Under the pieces are notes generated by a model. It saw only the letters and a list, made by a program, of their open reading frames with translations, was not told the origin of the DNA and did no database searches. Both the position numbers and the translations under genes were made by a program. A stretch of DNA of 20,693 nucleotides from an uncultured Lachnospiraceae bacterium. GTDB taxonomy: Bacteria > Bacillota > Clostridia > Lachnospirales > Lachnospiraceae. Positions within the stretch are counted from its first letter, which is position 1, and every line of letters starts with the position of its first letter. Where the stretch lies: contig CAJUEI010000043.1 of assembly GCA_910585255.1 (NCBI GenBank), positions 1-20,693 on the forward strand. Reading direction: 5' to 3'. Positions 7,047 to 14,276 of the stretch are shown here, piece after piece.

Positions 7047-8435
7047 CTATCCTTTTCTCTTCTTTAATCGAGCAAGAAAAAAGCCATCTGAAGGAAATAC
7101 TCCCTGCAAAAGTCCCACCATTCCTGATGTTATCTGCTCTTTTAACTGTAATATCGGATCTGCTGCCTCTGTCATTCCTTTCGGCAGATATTCCGTTAAA
7201 TCTTCCAGAACAAAAGAAGGATTTTCTTCTAAAAACCATCTGACATTTTCTTCATTTTCCTGCCGATTAGTCGTACAAGTACTATAGATCAGCACGCCGC
7301 CTGCTTTTACATAAGCAGATACTGTCATCAGAATTTTTCGCTGAAGCTGCACCAATTCCCTCTGTCCCTCTCTGCTGCTATGATACTTTAAATCATTTTT
7401 CCTTCCGACTACACCAAGTCCAGAACAGGGCAGATCGGCAATTACAATATCCGCCGCTTCTGCCATAGTCTTATCAAACTCCAATGCATCCCATCTCTTT
7501 ACCCTTAGATTGTTTACTCTGCATCGCTGTGCATTTTCCTCTATCAGACCTATTTTATAGTCCGTCAGATCTCTTGCTTCCACACATCCGGTTCCCTGCA
7601 ATTTATCTGCAAGATGAATACTTTTCCCACCAGGTGCGGCACAGACATCCAAGATAAAATCCCCTTCTTTTACACCGGCTGCCTCTGCCACCATCATAGA
7701 ACTGATGTCCTGCACCTGAACCGCTCCGCTTTGAAAACTTTCCAATTCTTCAAATGAATCATAATCCGAAAGAATCCAAGCCTCTGGATACCAGAAAACC
7801 TCCTGTACATCCGCTTCCTTTAAAAGACTTTTCTCTCCCTCTTCCCACTGCAGTGTTCCTGTACGAATCCGTACCGTAACTGCTTTTGCTTCTAACCCGG
7901 CAAGCAGCATCTTCTCTGTTATCTTCTGTCCATACTGTTCCATCCACTGTTCTACAATCCATTCTGGCATAGAATAAACAACAGAATAATACTCTAAGGA
8001 ATTTTTTTCTGGAAATGGGATCTGCTCTTTTTCTCGTGCTATCGTTCGAAGAATCCCATTCACAAATCCCTTTAAACCAGAAAATCCTCTTCGAATGGTC
8101 AGTTTTACCGTCTCATTACAAGCCGCCGAATCCGGCACGCCATCCATATATAAAATCTGATAACTCCCCATTCGAAGCAGTGTCCGTATTACCGGTTTCA
8201 TCTTTTGTACAGAAACCTTTTTAGAATATTGATCCAATATATAATCCAATGTTAGTTTTCTTTCAATTGTTCCCTCTACCAACCGGGATAAAAATGCCCT
8301 GTCCTGCTTTTCTAAATATTGATATTTTCTTAAAAATTGTCCCAGCACCAGATGAGACAGCCTGCCTTTTTCCAAAATTTCCAACAGTGCTTCTAAAGCA
8401 ATTTCTCTAACCTGAATGGTATTCGTATTAGTCAT
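7047..8435 (-). CDS. rsmB: 16S rRNA (cytosine-967-C5)-methyltransferase
   Basis: RsmB methylates C967 of 16S rRNA using S-adenosylmethionine. Two domains are visible in about 462 aa. The first is an N-terminal NusB-like RNA-binding helical domain (about 5-135, starting IQVREIALEALL). The second is a Rossmann methyltransferase with motif I DVCAAPGGKS (about 263-272), motif IV DLPCSGLG (Cys337) and motif VI STCTTNRQENE (catalytic Cys387). Both cysteines needed for the C5 mechanism are present. The start is placed at ATG 8435, overlapping the peptidase stop by 8 bp. GTG at 8438 is an equally good alternative, since GGAGG lies 8 nt before it. rlmN begins about 43 bp downstream. Confidence 0.93.
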   Translation of the reverse strand: MTNTNTIQVREIALEALLEILEKGRLSHLVLGQFLRKYQYLEKQDRAFLSRLVEGTIERKLTLDYILDQYSKKVSVQKMKPVIRTLLRMGSYQILYMDGVPDSAACNETVKLTIRRGFSGLKGFVNGILRTIAREKEQIPFPEKNSLEYYSVVYSMPEWIVEQWMEQYGQKITEKMLLAGLEAKAVTVRIRTGTLQWEEGEKSLLKEADVQEVFWYPEAWILSDYDSFEELESFQSGAVQVQDISSMMVAEAAGVKEGDFILDVCAAPGGKSIHLADKLQGTGCVEARDLTDYKIGLIEENAQRCRVNNLRVKRWDALEFDKTMAEAADIVIADLPCSGLGVVGRKNDLKYHSSREGQRELVQLQRKILMTVSAYVKAGGVLIYSTCTTNRQENEENVRWFLEENPSFVLEDLTEYLPKGMTEAADPILQLKEQITSGMVGLLQGVFPSDGFFLARLKKRKG

Positions 8436-9132
8436 CACGCCGATTTCCTCCAAATAAAAGCACCAAACGGAGCATCTGCAAGATAACCGACAGCAATCCC
8501 GCCACGTAGGTCATAGCTGCAGCCGAAAGTACACGTTTTGCCCCTGGAACTTCATCCTGATATAAAATTCCGTTCTCCTGAAGCAGCCGCAGTGCCCTTC
8601 TAGAAGCATCCAACTCAACCGGAAGCGTTACAAGCTGAAAGATTACTGCTAATGCAAACATCCAAATTCCAAGCCGAATTAAAACTGGATTCCAGCTAAG
8701 GATTACTCCTAAAAGAATCAACGGCCAGGAAAGATTCGAACCGATAGAAACCACTGGTGCAATAGAATTTCGAATATTTAATAAAGCATAGCCGGTCGCA
8801 TGCTGTACGGCATGACCGCACTCATGTGCTGCCACCCCTACTGCCGCAACGGAAGTATCTGCATATGTGGTATCGGAAAGCCTGAGAACATGGCTGCGTG
8901 GATCGTAGTGATCGGTTAAATCGCCTGCTACATGTTCTACAGAGACATCTCTGATTCCCTGACTGTATAAAATTTTTTTGGCTGCTTCTGCTCCGGTGAT
9001 TCCGCTCATACTGCGGACTCTGCTGTATTTAGAATAAGTAGAGCGTAATTTTGCAGATGCAATCATACAGATTACTGCACCTATAAGAATTAAAATATAG
9101 GTTGGATCGATGCCAAAATAAAAACCTCGCAT
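8428..9132 (-). CDS. Membrane-embedded zinc metallopeptidase (YugP-like)
   Basis: This 234-residue protein matches the Zn_peptidase_2 (YugP) family of neutral zinc metallopeptidases. It has an N-terminal membrane helix (about residues 9-26), the zinc site AAHECGHAVQHA near 103-114 with the HExxH catalytic core, then three hydrophobic segments in the C-terminal half (about 130-150, 158-178 and 208-226). Substrates of this family are not well defined; a role in membrane protein turnover is inference. The open frame extends to 9258, but that part is palindrome-derived noncoding sequence. ATG 9132 has GGAAGGG 6 nt upstream and begins with MRGFYFGIDPTYI, as relatives do. Its stop overlaps rsmB by 8 bp. 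It is the first gene downstream of the insertion-like segment. Confidence 0.9.
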   Translation of the reverse strand: MRGFYFGIDPTYILILIGAVICMIASAKLRSTYSKYSRVRSMSGITGAEAAKKILYSQGIRDVSVEHVAGDLTDHYDPRSHVLRLSDTTYADTSVAAVGVAAHECGHAVQHATGYALLNIRNSIAPVVSIGSNLSWPLILLGVILSWNPVLIRLGIWMFALAVIFQLVTLPVELDASRRALRLLQENGILYQDEVPGAKRVLSAAAMTYVAGLLSVILQMLRLVLLFGGNRRDD

Positions 9133-9210
9133 AAAAATCCCTTCCTTTCTTGAGGATGAAAATAAGTGAAATGAAAATTTGCTGAATTTAGGCGGTTTCT
9201 TGCCGGACGC

Positions 9211-9454
9211 CGGATGGGGGAAGTACTCTCCCACTGCTGTTCCGACTCCAGAAAGCAAGAAGGTCTAAAGCTTCTGCATTTTCGTGCAGCCAACCGGACG
9301 GACCGGGGTGCAATTCGCCCGTGCAGCGGGCTAAACACACCTCTTTTTTTGCCATTCGAGAATGGCAAAAAATCCTAGATATTCGAAGCAGAAGCTTAAG
9401 ACCTTCTAGCTTCCTTCCGAAGTCACTGCAGTGGGAGAGTACTTCCCCCATCCG
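9211..9454. repeat. Large compound inverted repeat (244 bp), element A
   Basis: The outer arms, 9211-9237 and 9428-9454, are perfect 27-bp inverted copies beginning CGGATGGGGGAAGTAC. A second, inner pair at 9258-9277 and 9388-9407 matches at 19 of 20 positions. The centre is a terminator-like hairpin (9344-9372). Between it and the left inner arm lie further small stems: GCCCG/CGGGC, CCGG/CCGG and CTGCA/TGCAG on the minus strand. Each outer arm is itself nearly palindromic around AGTACT. The whole could fold as one long branched RNA or a DNA cruciform. It resembles a MITE or a BIME-like extragenic palindrome. I see no clear target duplication and no coding function. Open frames crossing it are by-products of the symmetry. 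Confidence 0.75.
9344..9372. terminator. Bidirectional terminator-like hairpin at the centre of element A
   Basis: GCCATT (9351-9356) pairs with AATGGC (9361-9366) across CGAG. A run of seven T precedes the stem and six A follow it, so each strand reads as a stem followed by a U tract. On the minus strand it lies about 210 bp upstream of the zinc peptidase and downstream of the orphan gene at 9711-10226. It may end that gene's transcript, or act as an attenuator if transcription starts near 9500. Confidence 0.7.
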
Positions 9455-9506
9455 ACTGTCTTTCCTGCCTGAACGATTTATTTTTATTTTTCAAAGCTTA
9501 CCGTCT

Positions 9507-9535
9507 ATTTTACAGGAATTATTTTATTGTCACAA
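9507..9535 (-). promoter_or_regulatory. Candidate promoter reading into the zinc peptidase operon
   Basis: On the minus strand, TTGTGA (9530-9535) and TAAAAT (9507-9512) are 17 nt apart, in an A/T-rich stretch after the orphan gene. It would give a leader of about 370 nt that contains the whole of element A, including its terminator-like hairpin. The match is moderate (4/6 and 5/6). In A/T-rich DNA such matches arise by chance, so this is tentative. Confidence 0.4.
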
Positions 9536-9684
9536 TATCACTTTCAATAAAATTTTTATTAAAACACTATTAAAATATACATTTATTAAAATATTATCCA
9601 AAATTGACTTATAAAAGTACTTTTTATATTAGATTATTTTTACCTTCTACAGAAGTCAAAAGAAATTCGGAATCTGCTTCGCTG

Positions 9685-9703
9685 CTTCCTTGATCGGTTA
9701 AAT
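9685..9703. repeat. 19-nt sequence shared with the ftsK 3' end
   Basis: CTTCCTTGATCGGTTAAAT here matches 17327-17345 at 18 of 19 positions. Both copies lie directly at the 3' end of a minus-strand gene: the orphan gene stop at 9711 and the ftsK stop at 17340. It could be the edge of a dispersed repeat or mobile-element remnant. With A/T-rich sequence, a chance match is not excluded. Confidence 0.4.
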
Positions 9704-9710
9704 TCTTTCA

Positions 9711-10226
9711 TTAAATTTTTCCCCAAATTAAATTTTTTCTTAAATGATGAATACTCATTAAATGATTTTGTAATAATTTTCCACATTTTGGACAGGGGAG
9801 CTTTTGAAAGAAAGATGGAATATTCGGATATTGACTTTCCGTTCCACAATAGAAAATAGGATCTTCTTCGCTTTTTGGCATAATAAGCGAAGTAGAAAGG
9901 ATATTATTACATTCTCTGCACATCCAAGAATCCCGATAAGCAACATGATAAAATCCCTCTTTCTTTTTATAACAAAGAACAGGCTCATATTTATATTTTT
10001 CTATTCTATTTGGATGCCGCACCAGTGCAAAAAATAATAAATTCGTACAAAATTTTTCCGTTATTTGAATTAAATCTACAATTTCACGCTTTATACAGAA
10101 AAGATTTAATTTTTTTAATAATGTTTCATCCTTTACAAACATTTCATATTGAATTGGAGAAATAATATAAGTATCCAAACCATTGATACAACAACTTATT
10201 AAATCATACTCAGTCAGCAATTCCAT
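9711..10226 (-). CDS. Orphan hypothetical protein with a split zinc ribbon
   Basis: I do not recognise this 171-residue protein. Two CxxC pairs, Cys103/Cys106 (WMCRECNN) and Cys145/Cys148 (PCPKCGK), are spaced like a zinc ribbon with a 38-residue insertion. Other cysteines are at 12, 13, 44, 60, 85 and 127. The N-terminal 70 residues are rich in Leu, Ile, Phe and Tyr but lack a clear membrane helix or signal peptide. The C-terminus is basic. ATG 10226 is favoured over the upstream frame to 10265 because GGAGG lies 5 nt before it. The gene is visibly more A/T-rich than its neighbours and sits between two large inverted repeats inside a conserved operon, which suggests acquisition by transfer. 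No partner gene or toxin/antitoxin pairing is visible. Nucleic acid or protein binding is possible through the ribbon, but function is unknown. Confidence 0.75.
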   Translation of the reverse strand: MELLTEYDLISCCINGLDTYIISPIQYEMFVKDETLLKKLNLFCIKREIVDLIQITEKFCTNLLFFALVRHPNRIEKYKYEPVLCYKKKEGFYHVAYRDSWMCRECNNILSTSLIMPKSEEDPIFYCGTESQYPNIPSFFQKLPCPKCGKLLQNHLMSIHHLRKNLIWGKI

Positions 10227-10346
10227 TCCTCCCTCCAATTTATATTCTCTACACTTTCCAGACAAATAGTCAATATTCTAATGACTTCTTTCCATTCTTC
10301 TCCTCTCTTCTCCTCATAGAGGAGAGATATCCTTTACCAACAAACA

Positions 10347-10486
10347 GCAGGTATCCTAGAGGGAATCTCTGCAGGGGTATTGCTTCCCGCCGGCACTTAG
10401 GCACTGTTCTTTAGTGCCTTATGTGTCCGCTGCGAGGAAGCCTTAGTGCAAACGGCCCCAGCAGAGAATTCCTCTAGGATGCCTGC
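10347..10486. repeat. Large compound inverted repeat (140 bp), element B
   Basis: The arms at 10347-10377 and 10456-10486 are 31-bp inverted copies with 27 matches, built around ATCCTAGAGG and CTCTGC. Inside are a second imperfect stem (GCTTCC near 10382 with GGAAGC near 10436) and a central hairpin, AGGCACT (10399-10405) with AGTGCCT (10413-10419). A separate short hairpin, TCTCCTC/GAGGAGA with a 3-nt loop, lies outside at 10309-10325. The element begins 28 bp after the fmt stop. Its sequence is unrelated to element A, but its architecture (long outer stem, inner stem, central hairpin) is the same. There is no strong U tract, so it is not a classic terminator. Confidence 0.7.
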
Positions 10487-10513
10487 GTCCGGATCACATC
10501 CTAAAAAATCCCC

Positions 10514-11458
10514 TCAACTCCCCAAATGCATCCCAACTTCAACACAATACCCCCGCAAAAAAGCATCCGTCCGCATCCGCTTCTTCCCCTCTAGCTGCAC
10601 CTCCAAAACCGCAAGAACCCCCTGCCCCGTTTTTACCAAAAATCGATCCTTCTCTACTTTTACCACATCTCCTGCCTTCCACTGATCCCCCTCTTCCCCC
10701 TGCTCAGCCTCTTCTACTTCCCATATCTTCAGCATCTTTTCATCCAATGTCGTATACGCACTAGGCCAAGGATTCAGCCCCCTTACCAAACAATCGATTT
10801 TTTTCGCCGACTGATCCCAGCAAATCCTTCCAACCTCTTTATCCAATTTCTTTGTATGACAAGAAAGACTCTCCTCCTGCTTCTCAAAGACAGCCGTTCC
10901 TTTCTCCAGCTCTTCCAATACCTCTATTATCATCGGTCCTCCCAGCTTCGATAACTTTCGAAACAGACTTTCTGCCGTCTCCTTTGCCTCTATCGGCACC
11001 ACTGCTTTTTTTATCATATCCCCTGTATCTACTCCTGTATCCAGCCGCATAATCGTTACCCCAGTTTCCTTTTCCCCATCTAAAATAGCTGACTGAATCG
11101 GAGCGGCTCCGCGATACTTTGGAAGCAGAGAACCATGCACATTGAGACATCCATATCGAGGGATTTCCAAAATTTCTTTTGATAAAATCTGCCCGAAAGC
11201 CACCACTACAATAACATCTGGTGCCATCTCTTTTAACTTTTCTGTAAATTCCGCCGCCCGCACTTTCACCGGCTGATAGACAGGAATCTGATAAGAAAGT
11301 GCCAATTCCTTTACTGGAGAAGGCTGCATCTCCTTTTTTCTTCCTTTTGGCTTGTCCGGCTGTGTTACTACTGCTGCTACGGTATGTCTAGGAGATTCTA
11401 ACAATGTCTGAAGTGTCTCCACTGCAAAATCTGGGGTTCCCATAAATACAATTTTCAT
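10514..11458 (-). CDS. fmt: Methionyl-tRNA formyltransferase
   Basis: Fmt formylates the amino group of Met-tRNA(fMet) with 10-formyltetrahydrofolate, which is needed for initiation. The 314-aa protein has the N-terminal formyltransferase domain with catalytic Asn106 and His108 in NVHGSLLPKYRG (the SLLPxYRG signature) and Asp144 in TGVDTGD. The C-terminal OB-like tRNA-binding domain occupies roughly residues 205-310. The flexible insertion rich in Lys (PKGRKKE, 37-43) that contacts the tRNA acceptor is present. AAAGGGGG precedes ATG 11458. It begins 15 bp after def, and the two act at opposite ends of the N-formylmethionine cycle. Element B starts shortly after its stop, where the conserved cluster would normally continue directly into the peptidase or rsmB. 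Confidence 0.95.
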   Translation of the reverse strand: MKIVFMGTPDFAVETLQTLLESPRHTVAAVVTQPDKPKGRKKEMQPSPVKELALSYQIPVYQPVKVRAAEFTEKLKEMAPDVIVVVAFGQILSKEILEIPRYGCLNVHGSLLPKYRGAAPIQSAILDGEKETGVTIMRLDTGVDTGDMIKKAVVPIEAKETAESLFRKLSKLGGPMIIEVLEELEKGTAVFEKQEESLSCHTKKLDKEVGRICWDQSAKKIDCLVRGLNPWPSAYTTLDEKMLKIWEVEEAEQGEEGDQWKAGDVVKVEKDRFLVKTGQGVLAVLEVQLEGKKRMRTDAFLRGYCVEVGMHLGS

Positions 11459-11473
11459 ATCTTTTCCCCCTTT

Positions 11474-11962
11474 CTACTCTTCTTCTCCCATCTCGGCATA
11501 ATAAGCATCGGTATCCATAACCGGACTTTCTGCAATATCAATATAAAGTTTTCCCTCTAAATGATCGCACTCATGGCAGACTGCCCGTGCAAAAAGTTCG
11601 GTCCCCTCTAATTCACGCTGTTCCATCTTCTCATCATATGCCCTGACTTTCACATAATTTGGTCTGGTTACCGTTGCCGTTTTGCCTGGTACACTTAAGC
11701 ACCCTTCTCCTCCGGTCTGCTCTCCGCTGGTCTCTACTATCACCGGATTAACCAATACAACCGGACCGTCTCCTACATCAATGACAACTACTTTTCTTAA
11801 AATTCCCACCTGAGGTCCTGCTAATCCCACGCCGTTTGCCTGGTACATTGTCTCAATCATATCCTCAATTAATGTTTTAATTCTAGGTGTAATTTCTGTA
11901 ACTTCTTTACACTTCTTCCTTAAAATCTCGTCACCTTCTACACGAATTGTTCGAATTGCCAT
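11474..11962 (-). CDS. def: Peptide deformylase
   Basis: Def removes the formyl group from nascent polypeptides at the ribosome exit. All three metallo-hydrolase motifs are intact: GVGLAGPQVG (residues 44-53), EGCLSVPG (86-93, metal ligand Cys88) and HECDHLEG (130-137, ligands His130 and His134, catalytic Glu131). The length of about 162 aa and the compact motif spacing fit a type 1 deformylase. I chose ATG 11962 (MAIRTIRVEGDEIL), with GGAGG 8 nt upstream. The open frame could extend 5 codons to 11977, but this would consume the ribosome binding site. An acidic tail (YAEMGEEE) closes the protein. It follows priA by 40 bp, a gap that contains a tiny GCTGC/GCAGC hairpin. Confidence 0.96.
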   Translation of the reverse strand: MAIRTIRVEGDEILRKKCKEVTEITPRIKTLIEDMIETMYQANGVGLAGPQVGILRKVVVIDVGDGPVVLVNPVIVETSGEQTGGEGCLSVPGKTATVTRPNYVKVRAYDEKMEQRELEGTELFARAVCHECDHLEGKLYIDIAESPVMDTDAYYAEMGEEE

Positions 11963-12002
11963 ATTCTTTTCCTCCATTCTGCTGCTTAGCAGCCCCTGTT
12001 TC

Positions 12003-14234
12003 CTAATAAATATGAACCGGATTTACATCAAACTGTACTTGTATTTCTTTTGCCCCATCCTCCGTATTAAGATATTCCTCCATCTTTTCTTTTATTGTCA
12101 GTATATCAGCAATTCTGGAATTTTTCAAATACATTACACTTCGATAGACATCCTGAATCTTTCCTACACTTGCAGAAGTAGGACCCACTGTCATAATTCC
12201 CATTCTGCTGCACGACTCCTGCATCTCTTCTTTTAACCGTTCTAATAGATTTTCTCCCTCTTTTTCTTCTTTTGCCATAGCTAAAATAGCCATCATATTG
12301 CCCACTGGAGGATAACTTAAAAGTCTTCGGTATAAAATTTCTTGTTTATAAAAAGCAAAATAATCCTGTTTTGCCGCTGTTACAATACTATAGTGCTCTG
12401 GATTATAGGTTTGTATTACCACTTCTCCTGCTTCTTCTCCCCGTCCAGCACGCCCTGCTGCCTGCACCAGCAGTTCAAATGTCCGCTCTGAGGAATGATA
12501 GTCATTGGCAAATAGAGATAAATCGGCGGCAATTACGCCTACTAATGTAACATGAGGAAAGTCATGTCCCTTTACAATCATCTGGGTACCAATTAAAATA
12601 TCCGCCCCTTGTTTTGAAAATACAGACAGCACCTTTTGATGTCCGTCTTTTCCTGCTGTAGTATCCGCATCCATCCGCAGTACCCGTGCCTGCGGAAATT
12701 CTTTTTTTACTGCTTCTTCTACTTTCTGTGTTCCTGTTCCAAAGGCTGCAATATAAGAAGAGGCACAGACTGGACACTGTTTGGGAATGGAAATGGTATA
12801 ACCGCAGTAGTGGCACCGCAAAGTTCCGTTATTGTGCACCGTTAATGTTACATCACAGTGCGGGCAGCCTACTGCTTTTCCGCAGGCACGACAGGAAACA
12901 AAACCAGCATAGCCGCGACGGTTGATAAAGAGAATCGTCTGCTGCCTTCGGTTTAGGCGTGTCTCTATTTTTTCTTTTAAGGAACGGCTAAACATTGACT
13001 TATTGCCTGATTTTAGTTCCTCTCTTAAATCGACTACCTCTACTTGAGGAAGCTGTCTTGTCCCAATCCGCTCCGGCAGCTCATAGTAGCGGTATTCTCC
13101 CTTTTTAGCCAGATAAAAACTCTCCAATGAAGGAGTCGCAGAACCCAATACAACGGATGCATCGGCAAGCCGTGCCAGTTCCACCGCTGTTTCTCTGGCA
13201 TGATATTTAGGAATGGTATCACTTTTATAAGTAGTCTCATGTTCTTCATCAATAATAATTAATCCCAATTCCTGAAAGGGAGTAAACAGTGCCGAACGCG
13301 GACCAATCATAATATCGATTTCTCCGGTTTTTGCCCGCTCATACTGATCGTAGCGTTCTCCCTGTGACATTCTAGAATTCATAATGGAAACCCGATTGCC
13401 AAATCCTCTGTAAAACCGCATCACTGTCTGATAGGTTAAAGCAATCTCAGGGATCAATACAATCGCCTGTTTTCCCTTTGCAATTACTCCACGAATTAAT
13501 TCCATATAGACTTCTGTCTTTCCGCTTCCCGTTACCCCATGCAGCAGATAGACACGGCGGATTCCTCTCTGATAATCGTTTCCAAAGTCATCCACTATCG
13601 CCTGCTGCTGTATAGAAAGCCGATGTCCCTCGCCCCGCTCTCCCTTTGCTAAAAAGGAAGGAATCCGATAGATTCCTTCGGATTCAACCAGTACCAATCC
13701 CTCCTCCTTCAGCCCATTTACCACAGAAGCAGAAACTCCTAAATCTCCGGTAATCCAATCCATAGGAACCCGTCTTTTCTCTAACAATTCTCCTAATACT
13801 TTTGCCTTTGCTTTGCTTCGCTTCCCATGCTGAACAATATAAGCAGCGGCTATATCCTGTTCTACTGCCAAAGAGAGAAAACGCTTTTCTTTTCCCTTTA
13901 TCTTTTGTTTAACCGGAATTACCGTTCGAAGTGCCTGACTCATGGTTCCGCCATATTGTTTTCGCATCCACCAAGCCAATGCAATCATTCGGCTTTCAAT
14001 TGTTGTACTTCGATTGAGTAGCTGCAAAACAGACTTAATTTTTTCTACCGGATAATCAGTATGATCAGAAAGTCCCACGACATACCCCCGCATCCGCCGG
14101 TTCCCCTTTCCAAACGGAATTAAAATCTGACTTCCTACCACAATGCTCTTTTCTAATGCAGGCGGAATCCGATACTGAAACACACGATCTAATTTCTCTA
14201 ATGAAATATCCACAATAACATCTGCATACATCAT
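12003..14234 (-). CDS. priA: Primosomal replication restart helicase PriA
   Basis: PriA recognises stalled forks and reloads the replicative helicase. In order, the 743-aa protein shows the 3'-DNA-binding domain (1-100, opening YADVIVDI), a winged-helix linker (about 120-200), helicase motif I GVTGSGKTEVY (about 233-243), motif II DEEHE (about 329-333) and GSATPS. These are followed by a zinc region with eight cysteines in four CxxC-type pairs (about 448-490), then helicase lobe 2 with QAAGRAGRG. Nothing essential is missing. ATG 14234 is preferred over TTG 14240 because GGAGG lies 8 nt before it; ATG 14231 is also possible. It lies 42 bp downstream of murF and is followed by def, as in other Firmicutes. 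Confidence 0.96.
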   Translation of the reverse strand: MMYADVIVDISLEKLDRVFQYRIPPALEKSIVVGSQILIPFGKGNRRMRGYVVGLSDHTDYPVEKIKSVLQLLNRSTTIESRMIALAWWMRKQYGGTMSQALRTVIPVKQKIKGKEKRFLSLAVEQDIAAAYIVQHGKRSKAKAKVLGELLEKRRVPMDWITGDLGVSASVVNGLKEEGLVLVESEGIYRIPSFLAKGERGEGHRLSIQQQAIVDDFGNDYQRGIRRVYLLHGVTGSGKTEVYMELIRGVIAKGKQAIVLIPEIALTYQTVMRFYRGFGNRVSIMNSRMSQGERYDQYERAKTGEIDIMIGPRSALFTPFQELGLIIIDEEHETTYKSDTIPKYHARETAVELARLADASVVLGSATPSLESFYLAKKGEYRYYELPERIGTRQLPQVEVVDLREELKSGNKSMFSRSLKEKIETRLNRRQQTILFINRRGYAGFVSCRACGKAVGCPHCDVTLTVHNNGTLRCHYCGYTISIPKQCPVCASSYIAAFGTGTQKVEEAVKKEFPQARVLRMDADTTAGKDGHQKVLSVFSKQGADILIGTQMIVKGHDFPHVTLVGVIAADLSLFANDYHSSERTFELLVQAAGRAGRGEEAGEVVIQTYNPEHYSIVTAAKQDYFAFYKQEILYRRLLSYPPVGNMMAILAMAKEEKEGENLLERLKEEMQESCSRMGIMTVGPTSASVGKIQDVYRSVMYLKNSRIADILTIKEKMEEYLNTEDGAKEIQVQFDVNPVHIY

Positions 14235-14276
14235 ACCCAATTCCTCCTATTTTGCCTTTTTATTCTATTTTTTATT

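Noticed and set aside
9188..9451. An 87-codon minus-strand open frame across element A, and overlapping frames at 9090-9368 and 9321-9614
   Set aside because: They are generated by the palindrome: both strands stay open because the arms mirror each other. None has a convincing ribosome binding site with protein-like conservation visible, and they cross a terminator hairpin.
10239..10273. Possible promoter for the orphan gene (TTGACT at 10268-10273 or TTGTCT at 10260-10265 with TATAAA at 10239-10244)
   Set aside because: The spacings are 23 and 15 nt, and the start would fall on the ribosome binding site, so I could not call a promoter.
11981..11993. GCTGCTTAGCAGC mini-palindrome between priA and def
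   Set aside because: The stem is 6 bp with a one-base loop and no T tract. It is too short to call a regulator or terminator.
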